Of a stretch of DNA of 18,131 nt, positions 6,279-13,778 are shown in pieces. The first letter of the stretch is position 1. Each line of letters starts with the position of its first letter. Where the stretch lies: the NCBI GenBank assembly GCA_964403885.1, contig CAYOHY010000039.1, positions 1 to 18,131 of the forward strand, read 5' to 3'. Under the pieces are notes generated by a model. It did no database searches. It saw only the letters and a program-made list of their open reading frames with translations, and was not told where the DNA came from. Position numbers and translations under genes: made by a program. The DNA is from CAYOHY01 sp964403885. Lineage in GTDB: Bacteria > Actinomycetota > Coriobacteriia > Anaerosomatales > PHET01.

Positions 6279-8189
6279 ATGCCCTCGCTCGTTCTTGGCA
6301 CCGCAGGCCACATCGATCACGGCAAGTCCTCGCTCATCAAGGCGCTCACGGGTACGGACCCGGACCGCCTCAAAGAGGAGAAGGACCGCGGCATCACCAT
6401 CGAGTTGGGCTTCGCGCGCCTGGAGCTTCCCAGCGGCCGGGCCATGGGCGTGGTCGACGTGCCCGGACACGAGAAGTTCGTGCGCCAGATGGTGGCGGGC
6501 GCGACCGGCGTCGACGTGGTGCTGCTCGTCATCGCCGCCGACGACGGCGTGATGCCGCAGACCCGCGAGCACCTCGCGATCATCGACCTGCTGGGCGTGG
6601 ACAAAGGTGTCGTCGCGCTCACCAAGTCAGACCTCGTGGACCCCGACTGGGTCGAGCTCGTGCGCGCCGACGTCGAGCAGCTGCTGAACGGCACCTCGAT
6701 CGCCGGCGCACCGGTGGTGCCCGTCTCGTCGAAGTCCGGAGCCGGCCTGCCCGAGCTGCTCACTACCCTCGACGAGATCGCCGAGGAGGCCCCCAGCCGT
6801 CACGCCAACCTGCCCATGCGCCTGCCGGTCGACCGCGTGTTCACCATCGCCGGCGCCGGCACCGTGGTGACCGGCACCATGTGGTCCGGCACCGCGACCA
6901 AGGATGACCCCGTCGAGATCTACCCCAGCGGTGTCGAGGGCCGGGTGCGCGGTGTCCAGGTGCACAGCGAGTCCGTCGACAAGGCCGTTGCCGGCCAGCG
7001 CGTCGCGATGAACGTCGCGGGTGTGGAGCGCGACCAGATCAGCCGAGGCGACATCATCGCCGCGCCCGGCACCCTCACCGTCACCGACCGTTTCGATGGC
7101 CGCTTCACCTACCTGGGCTTCCCGGGCGAGGACAAGCCCTTCGAGACCGGCGCGCGCGTGCACGTGCACCACGGCACCCGCGAGGTCTTGGGTCGGGTGC
7201 TGCTCATGGACGGCGTCGCCTCGCTCAAGCCGGGTGAGTCCACGCTGGCCCAGATCCGGCTCGAAGAACCGCTCGCGCCCCGCTACGACGACCACTTCAT
7301 CGTGCGCAGCTACTCGCCGGTCTACACCATCGGCGGAGGCCTCGTGCTCGATACCCTGCCGCCTCGCCGCACCACCCTCAAGCCGCACGAGCGCGAGCTT
7401 CTCGACGCGCTGATGGCCCACGACCTGTCCTCGGCAAGCGCGGGTCTACTTGCGAGCCGCGCGCTGCCCATGACGAGCGCGCAGGTGGCGGCCGCGCTCG
7501 GCGTGCCGCGGCCGCAGGTCGCCGACGAGCTCAACAAGGCCAAGCTCGAGCGTCTCAAGGTGGGCACCGAGACCGCGTTCATCACCCCCGACGCGCTCGA
7601 GTCGCTCGTCAGTGGCGTGGAGCGCGAGCTGCTCGCCTTCCATCAGGCCGACCCCAAGGCCACCGGCATCGCCACAAGCGCTCTGCGCGACCGCGTCGAG
7701 CGCCGCCTGAGCCCAAAGGCCTTCGACGCCATCCTCGAGGTGGCCGTCGAACGCACCCTCGCCGTCGCCGAGAAGGGCCAGGTCCGCCACCCCAAAGCCG
7801 CCGTCTCCGCGCTGGCCGACGAGGCGGACGCCGAGGCCAAGCTGCTGCCGCTGATCGCGTCGCAGGGCCTCGCGCCGGCCACCGTCACCGAGCTTGCCGC
7901 CGAGGCAGGCGTGGACGCGGGCGTCGCACGCAAGGTGCTGGGCCGGCTCGCGACGCGCGGCGACATCGTGCGGGTCTCGAGCGAGCTGCACTTCTCGGCG
8001 GAGGCGATGGCGGGCGCGAGACGCTCGCTCGCCGAAGCGCTGAGTGCGGCACCTGACGGGCTCACAGCGTCCGAGCTGCGCGACGCGCTGGGCGTGAGCC
8101 GCAAGTACGCGATCCCGTTGCTCGAGTACTTCGACGCGCAAGGCGTCACGAAGCGCGAAGGCGACGTGCGGGTGCTGCGTCGGGCGTAG
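6279..8189 (+). CDS. selB: Selenocysteine-specific translation elongation factor SelB
   Basis: 636 aa, typical of full-length SelB. SelB is a GTPase that binds Sec-tRNA-Sec and, through its C-terminal winged helices, the SECIS hairpin in selenoprotein mRNAs, delivering selenocysteine at UGA. GTPase motifs: GHIDHGKSS at 10-18 (P-loop), RGITIELGF (switch I region), DVPGHE at 60-65, TKSD at 115-118 and SSKSG at 150-154. An EF-Tu-like domain II follows from about residue 175 with GAGTVVTGT, the SelB hallmark. The C-terminal third holds repeated winged-helix segments, including VTELAAEAGVDAGVARKVLG and LTASELRDALGVSRKYAIPL. ATG at 6279 has AAAGAG upstream. It ends 4 bases from the stop of the convergent kinase gene. 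selA is 4.2 kb upstream on the same strand, with other genes between. Confidence 0.97.
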   Translation: MPSLVLGTAGHIDHGKSSLIKALTGTDPDRLKEEKDRGITIELGFARLELPSGRAMGVVDVPGHEKFVRQMVAGATGVDVVLLVIAADDGVMPQTREHLAIIDLLGVDKGVVALTKSDLVDPDWVELVRADVEQLLNGTSIAGAPVVPVSSKSGAGLPELLTTLDEIAEEAPSRHANLPMRLPVDRVFTIAGAGTVVTGTMWSGTATKDDPVEIYPSGVEGRVRGVQVHSESVDKAVAGQRVAMNVAGVERDQISRGDIIAAPGTLTVTDRFDGRFTYLGFPGEDKPFETGARVHVHHGTREVLGRVLLMDGVASLKPGESTLAQIRLEEPLAPRYDDHFIVRSYSPVYTIGGGLVLDTLPPRRTTLKPHERELLDALMAHDLSSASAGLLASRALPMTSAQVAAALGVPRPQVADELNKAKLERLKVGTETAFITPDALESLVSGVERELLAFHQADPKATGIATSALRDRVERRLSPKAFDAILEVAVERTLAVAEKGQVRHPKAAVSALADEADAEAKLLPLIASQGLAPATVTELAAEAGVDAGVARKVLGRLATRGDIVRVSSELHFSAEAMAGARRSLAEALSAAPDGLTASELRDALGVSRKYAIPLLEYFDAQGVTKREGDVRVLRRA

Positions 8190-8193
8190 CGGC

Positions 8194-9618
8194 CTAGACG
8201 GGCTCGGCGATCCGGGGCAGCTCCACCACGAAGCGCGCGCCGTGTGGCTCGACGTTCTCGGCGTGGATGGCGCCGCCGTGCAGCTCCACCAGTCGGCGCG
8301 TGATCGCGAGCCCCAGACCTGCCCCGCCGGTTCCGTCGTCGCGTGCGCTGCCCTGCGCGCGGTAGAAGCGGTCGAAGACGCGCGCGAGGTCTGCTTCGGG
8401 GATGCCGGGGCCGTCGTCGGTGATGCTGATGCGCGCCGTGCGCTCGTCCGCCGAGCAGGCCAACTCGATGCGGCCGCCCTCCTCGGTGTGCGCCACGGCG
8501 TTCTTCACCAGGTTGACGAGCGCTTGGTCGAGCAGGTCGGGGTCGCCGTCGATCCACGCCTCGCACAGGCCTTGGCTTGTGATGGTGCGCTCGCCCAGCG
8601 CGCGACCGCGGGCCGCGACCTCGTCGACCAGCGCTCGTACCTGCAGCGGCTGGAACCGTGTGGTGCCGCCGCTCTCGAGGCGTGCGAGCGCCAGCAGCTC
8701 GTCGAGCAGGCGGCCCATCCGCACCGATTCGTTCTCGATCATCTCGAGGCTCTCGTCGGCGTCGGCACCGGAGGAGTGCCCCGTGCGCAGCAGCTCCACA
8801 TTGCCCCTGATGACCGCGACCGGCGTGCGCAGCTCGTGACTCGCGTCGGCGACGAAGCGCCGCTGGTCGTCGAAGGCGTTCTCAAGGCGTCCCAGCATCT
8901 CGTTCAGGGCGTCGGCGAGCTGGCCCAGCTCGTCTTTGGGGCCGTCGTAGTCGATCCGCTTGCCCAGCCGCGCGTGAGAGATCTCTGTCGCGGCGGCGGC
9001 CATGTGCGTGAGCGGCGACAGTGCGCGGCGCGTCGCGAGGTAGGAGAGCGGCAGCCCCACCGCAAGCGCGATGAGGCCGGCCGCGGCCAGCGTGAGCGCC
9101 ACGCTGCGCGCGGTGGTCGTGACCACGTCCGCGGCGGCCGCCGCCTGGAACACGCCCACCGGCGTGCTTTGCGACAACACCGGGACAGACACCACCCGGT
9201 AGGTGCGGCCGTTGAAGTGCACGTCGCTGAAGCGCGTGGCGCTGGGCGGCGCCTTGATCGCGGTGTTGTCGGCGGCGTCTTCGATGCGCAGGTCGGAGTT
9301 CGAGATCACGCGCCGTCCGCCCTGCGGCCGGTCGAACGCCACGAGCAGCAAGACCTCGCGGCCCGAGCCCTCGTTCACGCGTCCGGTGAGGTAGGCACGC
9401 GTCGCGTCACCCAACGCGCTGTCCGAGGGCGCGCCTTGCATCGCCGCCGAGTACGCGTCGGCCTCGGCCGCGAGCGTCGCGTCCAGTTGGCTCGTCAGGG
9501 TGCGCGTGGTGACCGCGTAGGCCACCACCACGAGTAGCGAGATGGCGATGGCGAGCACGCCCGTCATCGCGAGCAGGACGCGCGCGCTGGCTGAAAGCCG
9601 GCTCCTAGCTCCTGACAC
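8194..9618 (-). CDS. Two-component sensor histidine kinase with HAMP domain
   Basis: 474 aa membrane kinase. The order is TM1 (about 13-36), an extracytoplasmic sensor region of about 135 residues, TM2 (about 172-194), HAMP (about 195-247, with LSPLTHMAAAATEIS), then the dimerisation helix with the phosphoacceptor His261 in DASHELRTP. The catalytic domain has an N-box (Asn373 in VNLVKNAVAH), G1 DDGPGIP (401-407), an F-box FDRFYR and G2 GGAGLGLAI. The sensor region has no recognised ligand motif. The GTG at 9618 overlaps the end of the regulator gene by 14 bases, so translation is coupled; no clear ribosome site precedes it. It is the last gene of the cytochrome operon, suggesting that it controls those genes in response to an envelope or redox signal (inference). 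Confidence 0.93.
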   Translation of the reverse strand: MSGARSRLSASARVLLAMTGVLAIAISLLVVVAYAVTTRTLTSQLDATLAAEADAYSAAMQGAPSDSALGDATRAYLTGRVNEGSGREVLLLVAFDRPQGGRRVISNSDLRIEDAADNTAIKAPPSATRFSDVHFNGRTYRVVSVPVLSQSTPVGVFQAAAAADVVTTTARSVALTLAAAGLIALAVGLPLSYLATRRALSPLTHMAAAATEISHARLGKRIDYDGPKDELGQLADALNEMLGRLENAFDDQRRFVADASHELRTPVAVIRGNVELLRTGHSSGADADESLEMIENESVRMGRLLDELLALARLESGGTTRFQPLQVRALVDEVAARGRALGERTITSQGLCEAWIDGDPDLLDQALVNLVKNAVAHTEEGGRIELACSADERTARISITDDGPGIPEADLARVFDRFYRAQGSARDDGTGGAGLGLAITRRLVELHGGAIHAENVEPHGARFVVELPRIAEPV

Positions 9619-10273
9619 GGTAGCCGGCTCCGCGGACCGTCTCGATCACCGAGGCCTCGCCCTGGCGGTCGAGCTTGCGGCGCAGGTAGCTCACGTAGAC
9701 GTCGACCACGTTGCTGTCGGTGTCGAAGTCGATGCCCCACACCGCGTCGAGCAGCTGTTGGCGGCTGAGCACCTGACCGGCGTGATGCATCAGGTACTCC
9801 AGAAGCGCGAACTCACGCGACGGCAGGTCGACCTTCACGTCGTCGCCACGAGTGGCCACGCGCGTCTTGGTGTCGAGCTCGAGGTCGCCCACGGTGAGCA
9901 CGCGCCCCGACATCTGGCCCTGACGGCCCGCAGCGCGGACGCGCGCCGCGAGCTCGGCGAACGCGAACGGCTTGACCAGGTAGTCGTTGGCGCCCATGTC
10001 GAGCAGCTCGACCTTGTCCTCGGTCTGCCCCAGCGCCGAGACCACGATCACGGGTACCTCGGGCTTGGCCTGGCGGATGCGCGACAGCGCGTCGCGACCG
10101 TGTGCGTCGGGGAGCATCAGGTCGAGCAGGACGACATCGAAGTCGTAGGTGAGCGCCATCGATGAGCCTTCGGCCACGGTGGATGCGCGCTCGACGTGGT
10201 GTCCCTCGGCGTTCAGTCCCTTGGACATGAACGACGCGATCCGGTCCTCGTCCTCAACCAACAAGATGTTCAC
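9605..10273 (-). CDS. OmpR/PhoB-type DNA-binding response regulator
   Basis: 222 aa. Receiver domain: acidic pair in LLVEDED, phosphoacceptor Asp51 in DVVLLDLMLPD, conserved Thr/Ser position as VVSA, and Lys101 in VKPF. The C-terminal winged helix (OmpR type) shows LPSREFALLEYLMHHAGQVL, then VVDVYVSYLRRKLD and TVRGAGYR. Start: an ATG at 10279 is in frame, but GAGAGG then touches it with a 1-base gap, whereas the GTG at 10273 has the same GAGAGG 7 bases upstream and begins MNILLVEDE, the usual family start; GTG is preferred. It sits 30 bases after the Thr/Pro-rich protein gene and overlaps the kinase. OmpR-type regulators bind direct repeats at about 11-bp spacing, a pattern present at 12585-12606. 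Confidence 0.95.
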   Translation of the reverse strand: MNILLVEDEDRIASFMSKGLNAEGHHVERASTVAEGSSMALTYDFDVVLLDLMLPDAHGRDALSRIRQAKPEVPVIVVSALGQTEDKVELLDMGANDYLVKPFAFAELAARVRAAGRQGQMSGRVLTVGDLELDTKTRVATRGDDVKVDLPSREFALLEYLMHHAGQVLSRQQLLDAVWGIDFDTDSNVVDVYVSYLRRKLDRQGEASVIETVRGAGYRVRS

Positions 10274-10303
10274 GGCCATGCCTCTCAAACGGGCTGACCG
10301 GCT

Positions 10304-10885
10304 CTACTTCGTCCGGCCCTCAGGGAGACTATTCCCACTGGAAATGGGTTCCTGAACGCTTGCCGATGAGAGAGGCGCGCCGGAGTCGAGCCGCGAGTCG
10401 AGGCCCGGGGTGGGCGTGACGTCGCGCGAGTGCTCCTGGTGCTCGTCGTCCTCGTCGCGGACCGGAGGCGTCACCGTCTCGTGGTCGCCATCGCCGGCGC
10501 CGGGTGTGGTCTCGGTGCTGGGAGGCGTCACGGAAGGGTCTCCGGGCTTGGGGGTGGATGCGCCCGTACCCGAGTCGCCACGGCCCGAGCCCTGTCGCAC
10601 CACGACGCGTCCGCCCGTGGACGCCTGTGCGCCCGTGCGTGGGGTGGCCGCACCCGCAGCCGGCGTCTCGCCTGCCGGAGTGGTCGCCTCGGTGGCGGGC
10701 GTCGACGGTGCCGTGCCCGCCCCGGCGGTCGCCGAGGTGGTGGTGCCCGGGTCGACCGGACGATCGGACTCGATGAGCGCCGCCGGCCTCGCGGTGCCCG
10801 GTGCCGCACCGGCGCGAAGCGCGAGGGCTCCGCCGGCTGCGAGCAGCACGACCGTGGCTACCGTCACCGCGACCTTCTGGCTCAT
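10304..10885 (-). CDS. Membrane-anchored Thr/Pro/Gly-rich exported protein
   Basis: 193 aa. MSQK is followed by a hydrophobic anchor or uncleaved signal (VAVTVATVVLLAAGGALAL). The rest is low-complexity, with no predicted fold: Thr/Pro/Ala/Gly-rich (ATEATTPAGETPAAG), then an acidic His-containing patch (RDEDDEHQEH), then a Ser-rich tail. I recognise no domain. It lies between the 23-haem cytochrome (32 bases upstream) and the response regulator (30 bases downstream), so it is probably in their operon. It may be a cell-wall spacer or linker keeping cytochromes extended through a thick envelope (inference). The ATG at 10885 has only a touching GGGA; GTG at 10906 is an alternative. The open frame continues upstream, but there it overlaps the cytochrome. 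Confidence 0.65.
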   Translation of the reverse strand: MSQKVAVTVATVVLLAAGGALALRAGAAPGTARPAALIESDRPVDPGTTTSATAGAGTAPSTPATEATTPAGETPAAGAATPRTGAQASTGGRVVVRQGSGRGDSGTGASTPKPGDPSVTPPSTETTPGAGDGDHETVTPPVRDEDDEHQEHSRDVTPTPGLDSRLDSGAPLSSASVQEPISSGNSLPEGRTK

Positions 10886-10916
10886 TCCCAACAGCAGCTC
10901 AGGCACCTTCTTCGTT

Positions 10917-12521
10917 CTAGTCACCGGACGGCCCACTGGAGCTGTCGTGGCACTTCGCGCACGTGTGACTACTGTAGCCGTTCGGGTGGCAGTTGCTGCA
11001 GGCGAAGCTTCGGTAGGTGTGCTCGCCGCCCGGGATGCGCGCGTGGCTGAAGGTCGCGTTGGACCAAGCACGGCTGGGCGAGTGGCACGAGGCGCACGTG
11101 GTGCCGTAGTGGTTCGCCGGCGAGCTGTGGCAGTTGCGGCAGGCGGTCGAGGTGGGGTGGCGGAACGCCCACGAGGTGCCCACGCGGTGACACGTCGCGC
11201 ACGAGCCGGCGCGGTGCCCGGAGGGACGGTTGTGGCAGTTCGTGCACGTCGCCGACGAGCTGGGGTGGCGGAACGCCCACGTGGTGCCGGCCCGGTGGCA
11301 CGTGGTGCACGAGCCGGTCTTGTGCGCGGCGGGGCGCGCATGGCACGTGGCGCATGCGGCGGACTTGGGGTGGCGGAACGCCCACGAGGTGCCCACGCCG
11401 TGACAGCTCGTGCACGCGCCCGAGTTGTGCTGCGCGGGGCGCGGGTGACAGCTCGTGCACGACGCCGAGCGGCTGGGGTGATCGAACGCCCAGCTCACGC
11501 CGGTCTTGTGGCACGTGGTGCACTCGCCGGTGCGGTGCTGCGCGGGACGCGCGTGGCACGAGGTGCAGCCATCGGCGACACGCGGGTGGCTGAACGCCCA
11601 GCTCACGCCGGTCTTGTGGCACGTCGAGCAGGCAGCCTGCACGTCGATGTGCTTGGCGGGGCTGGCGTGGCAGTTGGTGCAGTCGGCCTTGGGGTTGTGT
11701 GCGAACGTCCAGGCCTGACCGGGCTTGTTGTGGCAGGTGGCGCACTCGCCGTTGTAGTCATGCTTGGCGGTGGTGGGCTCGTGGCATGAGCCGCAGTCCG
11801 GGGCATCGGTGGGATGCGCGAACACGAACTGCTCGCCCGGCGCGTGACACGTCACGCATTCGGCGGTCTTCGCGGCAGGGCCGGTGCCCTCATGCTTGGG
11901 GGTGTGGCACGACTTGCAGCCGGTCTTGGCCATGTCGTGGCAGCGCGAGCAGCTGACCTGCTTGTGGTTCACGATGTTGGCCACGCCGCCGTCGACAACT
12001 GCCACACGGGTGGTGAGGGTGTCGTCGGTCGCGGAGGCGTTGTAGACACCGGCCTCCTTCAGGGCTGCCGCGGTCACCTCATGACCGGCGGTGGAGTGAC
12101 AGCTTTGGCAGTCGCCCTTGGTCGCGTGCTTGGCGTGATCGAAGCCGGTGTCGCTGACCTTGATGTTCTTGTGGCAGCGGACGCAGCGGTCGTTGGGGAC
12201 GACCGCCGTCTTCTCGAGCGGGAACGTGGGCTCGCCGGAGACGTGGATCCACAGCTCCTTCATCGCCTCGACCTTGTGGGTCAGGCGATTGACCTCACCC
12301 GGCTTCACGTGGCACTCCACGCAAGCGACCTTGGCGTGCGGGCCCTCGGCCCACGCGGAGTGGTACGGGCCCATCTCATGGCACGCCGAGCCGCAGAACG
12401 CCGGGGCGTCCGTCGCCTTGGCCACGCCAACCGCGCCGGCAGCCGCGATCACGATGCTTGTGATGACCGCCAGGATCGCGATCGTCTTGTGTGCCGCGGC
12501 CCAGGTACGGACTCGGGTCAT
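10917..12521 (-). CDS. Multihaem c-type cytochrome, 23 haem motifs, NapC/NrfH-like N-terminus
   Basis: 534 aa. One N-terminal anchor (about 11-35) leads to CGSACHEMGPYHSAWAEGPH, the NapC/NirT/NrfH type opening of quinol-oxidising cytochromes. I count 22 CXXCH motifs plus one CX3CH (Cys43-His48), so up to 23 haems c on the outer face of the membrane. Residues 260-475 are six tandem two-haem repeats of 35-38 aa with a WAF-x-HP signature between motifs, and a diverged seventh follows. It ends CAKCHDSSSGPSGD. The ATG at 12521 has GGAGG 7 bases upstream. The first half aligns with the smaller cytochrome 137 bases upstream; the difference of ten haems equals five repeat units. Likely role: carrying electrons from the quinol pool through the envelope to an extracellular or wall-bound acceptor. 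Partner and acceptor are unknown. Confidence 0.93.
   Translation of the reverse strand: MTRVRTWAAAHKTIAILAVITSIVIAAAGAVGVAKATDAPAFCGSACHEMGPYHSAWAEGPHAKVACVECHVKPGEVNRLTHKVEAMKELWIHVSGEPTFPLEKTAVVPNDRCVRCHKNIKVSDTGFDHAKHATKGDCQSCHSTAGHEVTAAALKEAGVYNASATDDTLTTRVAVVDGGVANIVNHKQVSCSRCHDMAKTGCKSCHTPKHEGTGPAAKTAECVTCHAPGEQFVFAHPTDAPDCGSCHEPTTAKHDYNGECATCHNKPGQAWTFAHNPKADCTNCHASPAKHIDVQAACSTCHKTGVSWAFSHPRVADGCTSCHARPAQHRTGECTTCHKTGVSWAFDHPSRSASCTSCHPRPAQHNSGACTSCHGVGTSWAFRHPKSAACATCHARPAAHKTGSCTTCHRAGTTWAFRHPSSSATCTNCHNRPSGHRAGSCATCHRVGTSWAFRHPTSTACRNCHSSPANHYGTTCASCHSPSRAWSNATFSHARIPGGEHTYRSFACSNCHPNGYSSHTCAKCHDSSSGPSGD
11097..11744 (-). repeat. Six tandem two-haem repeats inside the 23-haem cytochrome gene
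   Basis: Units begin at residues 260, 298, 334, 370, 405 and 441, giving periods of 38, 36, 36, 35, 36 and 35 aa to the diverged seventh at 476. Each unit reads roughly CxxCH-x-x-G-x-S/T-WAF-x-HP, 5-7 residues, CxxCH-x-RPA-x-H. The near-identical DNA of the middle copies (for example the WAFRHP codons) suggests recent duplication and makes the locus prone to unequal recombination. Confidence 0.9.
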
Positions 12522-12584
12522 GGTGTTTCCTCCACGCGGGTAGGGATCCTTTGCCTGTCTGAGCATCGTTGAAGGAGGTGAGCA

Positions 12585-12606
12585 CCACGTGAGAGCCACG
12601 TGAGAG
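12585..12606. promoter_or_regulatory. Two perfect 11-bp direct repeats, candidate response-regulator site
   Basis: CCACGTGAGAG occurs twice head to tail with no gap, each copy containing the palindrome CACGTG. It lies in the 137-base gap between the two cytochrome genes, about 65 bases upstream of the start of the larger one. Tandem repeats at one helical turn are the classic arrangement for OmpR/PhoB-type regulators, and such a regulator is encoded in the same operon. Binding is inferred, not shown. No strong -35/-10 pair was found beside it. Confidence 0.45.
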
Positions 12607-12658
12607 ATTCCTCATGTGGACATTCCGCGGTTTCCCGGTTCAGGAGTCCTTGCGCGCG

Positions 12659-13693
12659 TCAGTTGCGCGGAACACCCTTGTCCACGTGGCAGGTGCACCG
12701 AGCGACTCGGAAGCTCGTGGGGTGGCAGTTCACGCACGCGAAGCTGCGGTACGAGTGCTCGCCCGTGCCGCCGGGATGCCTGAACGACCAGCTCACACCG
12801 GGCTTGCGATGGCAGTCGGTACACGCGCCCTTGAAGTGGCGTGCCGGCGGCGTGTGGCACTCCGAGCACGTCGCGCTCGCGCCGGGGTGCGAGAACGCCC
12901 ACGATTTCCCGGGCCGACGGTGACACTCGGTGCAGGCGCGACCCTTGAGCGCCGGATGATCATCCTTGGGCACCGTGTGGCACGACGTGCAGTCCGCACC
13001 CGACGTGGGGTGGCGGAACACGAACTTCGCGGCGGGCCTGTGGCATGCCGAGCAGTCGCGCGAGCCGATGTCGGGATGCTCCTCCTTGGGGTGCTTGTGG
13101 CACCACTTGCACGGGGTCAGCTTCATGTCGTGGCAGCGCGAGCAGCTCACGGTGGGATGCCCCGGCAGGTTCGCTTTGCCGTTGCCGATGCTCGCGTACT
13201 TGAAGCTCGGCCGGTCGACCTTCACGTTGGGATTGAACACGCCGGCTTGCTTCAGCGCGGACTCGCTCACGTTGTGCCCGGTGTCGTAGTGGCAGCCCTG
13301 GCAGTCGCCCTTCTTGGCGTGGAGTCCGTGCGGGAACTGCCCGATCATCGCCGGGAGGTCCTTGTGACAGCGCAGGCACCGGGCGTCAGGCACCTCGGGC
13401 GGGGTGGGGCGCGGGAACAGCGTGTCGCCGGTGAAGTGCGCCCACACCTCCTTGAGCGCGACGAACTTGTGCGCGAAGCGCTCCGGCAGGGGGTGGTTCA
13501 CGTGACAGTCGATGCACTGGGCCTTCGTGGCGTGCGGGCCCTTCGCCCAGGCGTCGTTGTACGGCTGCATCTCATGGCACGTGCCGCAAAACGACGACTT
13601 GTCGGTGGCAAGCGCGCTGCCGATGAAGGCGAGCACACCTACCACTGCAAGCACGCTCAACCACAGAATCCACTTGCGCCCACGACCGGTCAC
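12659..13693 (-). CDS. Multihaem c-type cytochrome, 13 haem motifs, NapC/NrfH-like N-terminus
   Basis: 344 aa. N-terminal anchor (about 8-29), then FCGTCHEMQPYNDAWAKGPH, the NapC/NirT/NrfH opening with the CXXCHEM first-haem site. There are 12 CXXCH motifs (first Cys at 36, 60, 106, 131, 184, 195, 214, 235, 254, 276, 291, 320) plus a CXCH at 333-336 near the C-terminus. The middle shares CSRCHDM, KFVFRHPTSGADCTSCH and GEHSYRSFACVNCHP with the larger cytochrome. The GTG at 13693 is chosen because AAGGGG lies about 6 bases upstream and the resulting N-terminus is short, basic and followed at once by the anchor; the frame is open further back into the tRNA-Sec promoter. It is the first gene of the minus-strand operon, divergent from selC. 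Probably passes quinol electrons outward; acceptor unknown. Confidence 0.92.
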   Translation of the reverse strand: MTGRGRKWILWLSVLAVVGVLAFIGSALATDKSSFCGTCHEMQPYNDAWAKGPHATKAQCIDCHVNHPLPERFAHKFVALKEVWAHFTGDTLFPRPTPPEVPDARCLRCHKDLPAMIGQFPHGLHAKKGDCQGCHYDTGHNVSESALKQAGVFNPNVKVDRPSFKYASIGNGKANLPGHPTVSCSRCHDMKLTPCKWCHKHPKEEHPDIGSRDCSACHRPAAKFVFRHPTSGADCTSCHTVPKDDHPALKGRACTECHRRPGKSWAFSHPGASATCSECHTPPARHFKGACTDCHRKPGVSWSFRHPGGTGEHSYRSFACVNCHPTSFRVARCTCHVDKGVPRN

Positions 13694-13696
13694 GGC

Positions 13697-13718
13697 AACC
13701 CCTTTCGTCGTGGGGGTT
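13697..13718 (-). promoter_or_regulatory. Possible hairpin over the ribosome site of the 13-haem cytochrome
   Basis: On the minus strand AACCCC and GGGGTT are separated by 10 bases and could pair, burying the AAGGGG ribosome site just before the GTG start. Six base pairs is modest, so this may be coincidence. Confidence 0.25.
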
Positions 13719-13749
13719 TCTACCCGTTCGCCGTCCGCCCGCGCGTTCG

Positions 13750-13778
13750 TTGACACCGTGGGCCGCCATCCGCACAAT
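13750..13778 (+). promoter_or_regulatory. selC promoter, consensus -35
   Basis: TTGACA (13750-13755, perfect -35) and CACAAT (13773-13778, 4 of 6) are separated by exactly 17 bases. The -10 ends 7 bases before the first base of tRNA-Sec at 13786, so transcription would start at or just before the tRNA 5' end. This is the best vegetative promoter in the window. Confidence 0.75.

Noticed and set aside
11097..11744. Possible CRISPR or intergenic tandem repeat array
   Set aside because: The period is 105-114 bases, a multiple of three, and falls inside a coding frame with conserved haem motifs; no spacers and no cas genes.
10410..12572. Long open frames on the + strand opposite the Thr/Pro-rich protein and the large cytochrome
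   Set aside because: They are antisense to regularly spaced CXXCH codons; repeated Arg/Ala/Gly patterns are mirror images of the haem repeats.
12656..12661. In-frame TGA codons at gene ends (small cytochrome, acetyltransferase, HIT) as selenocysteine sites, given the Sec machinery nearby
   Set aside because: Downstream translation shows no continuing family domain, another stop or an overlapping gene follows at once, and no Cys-to-Sec position of a known selenoprotein aligns.
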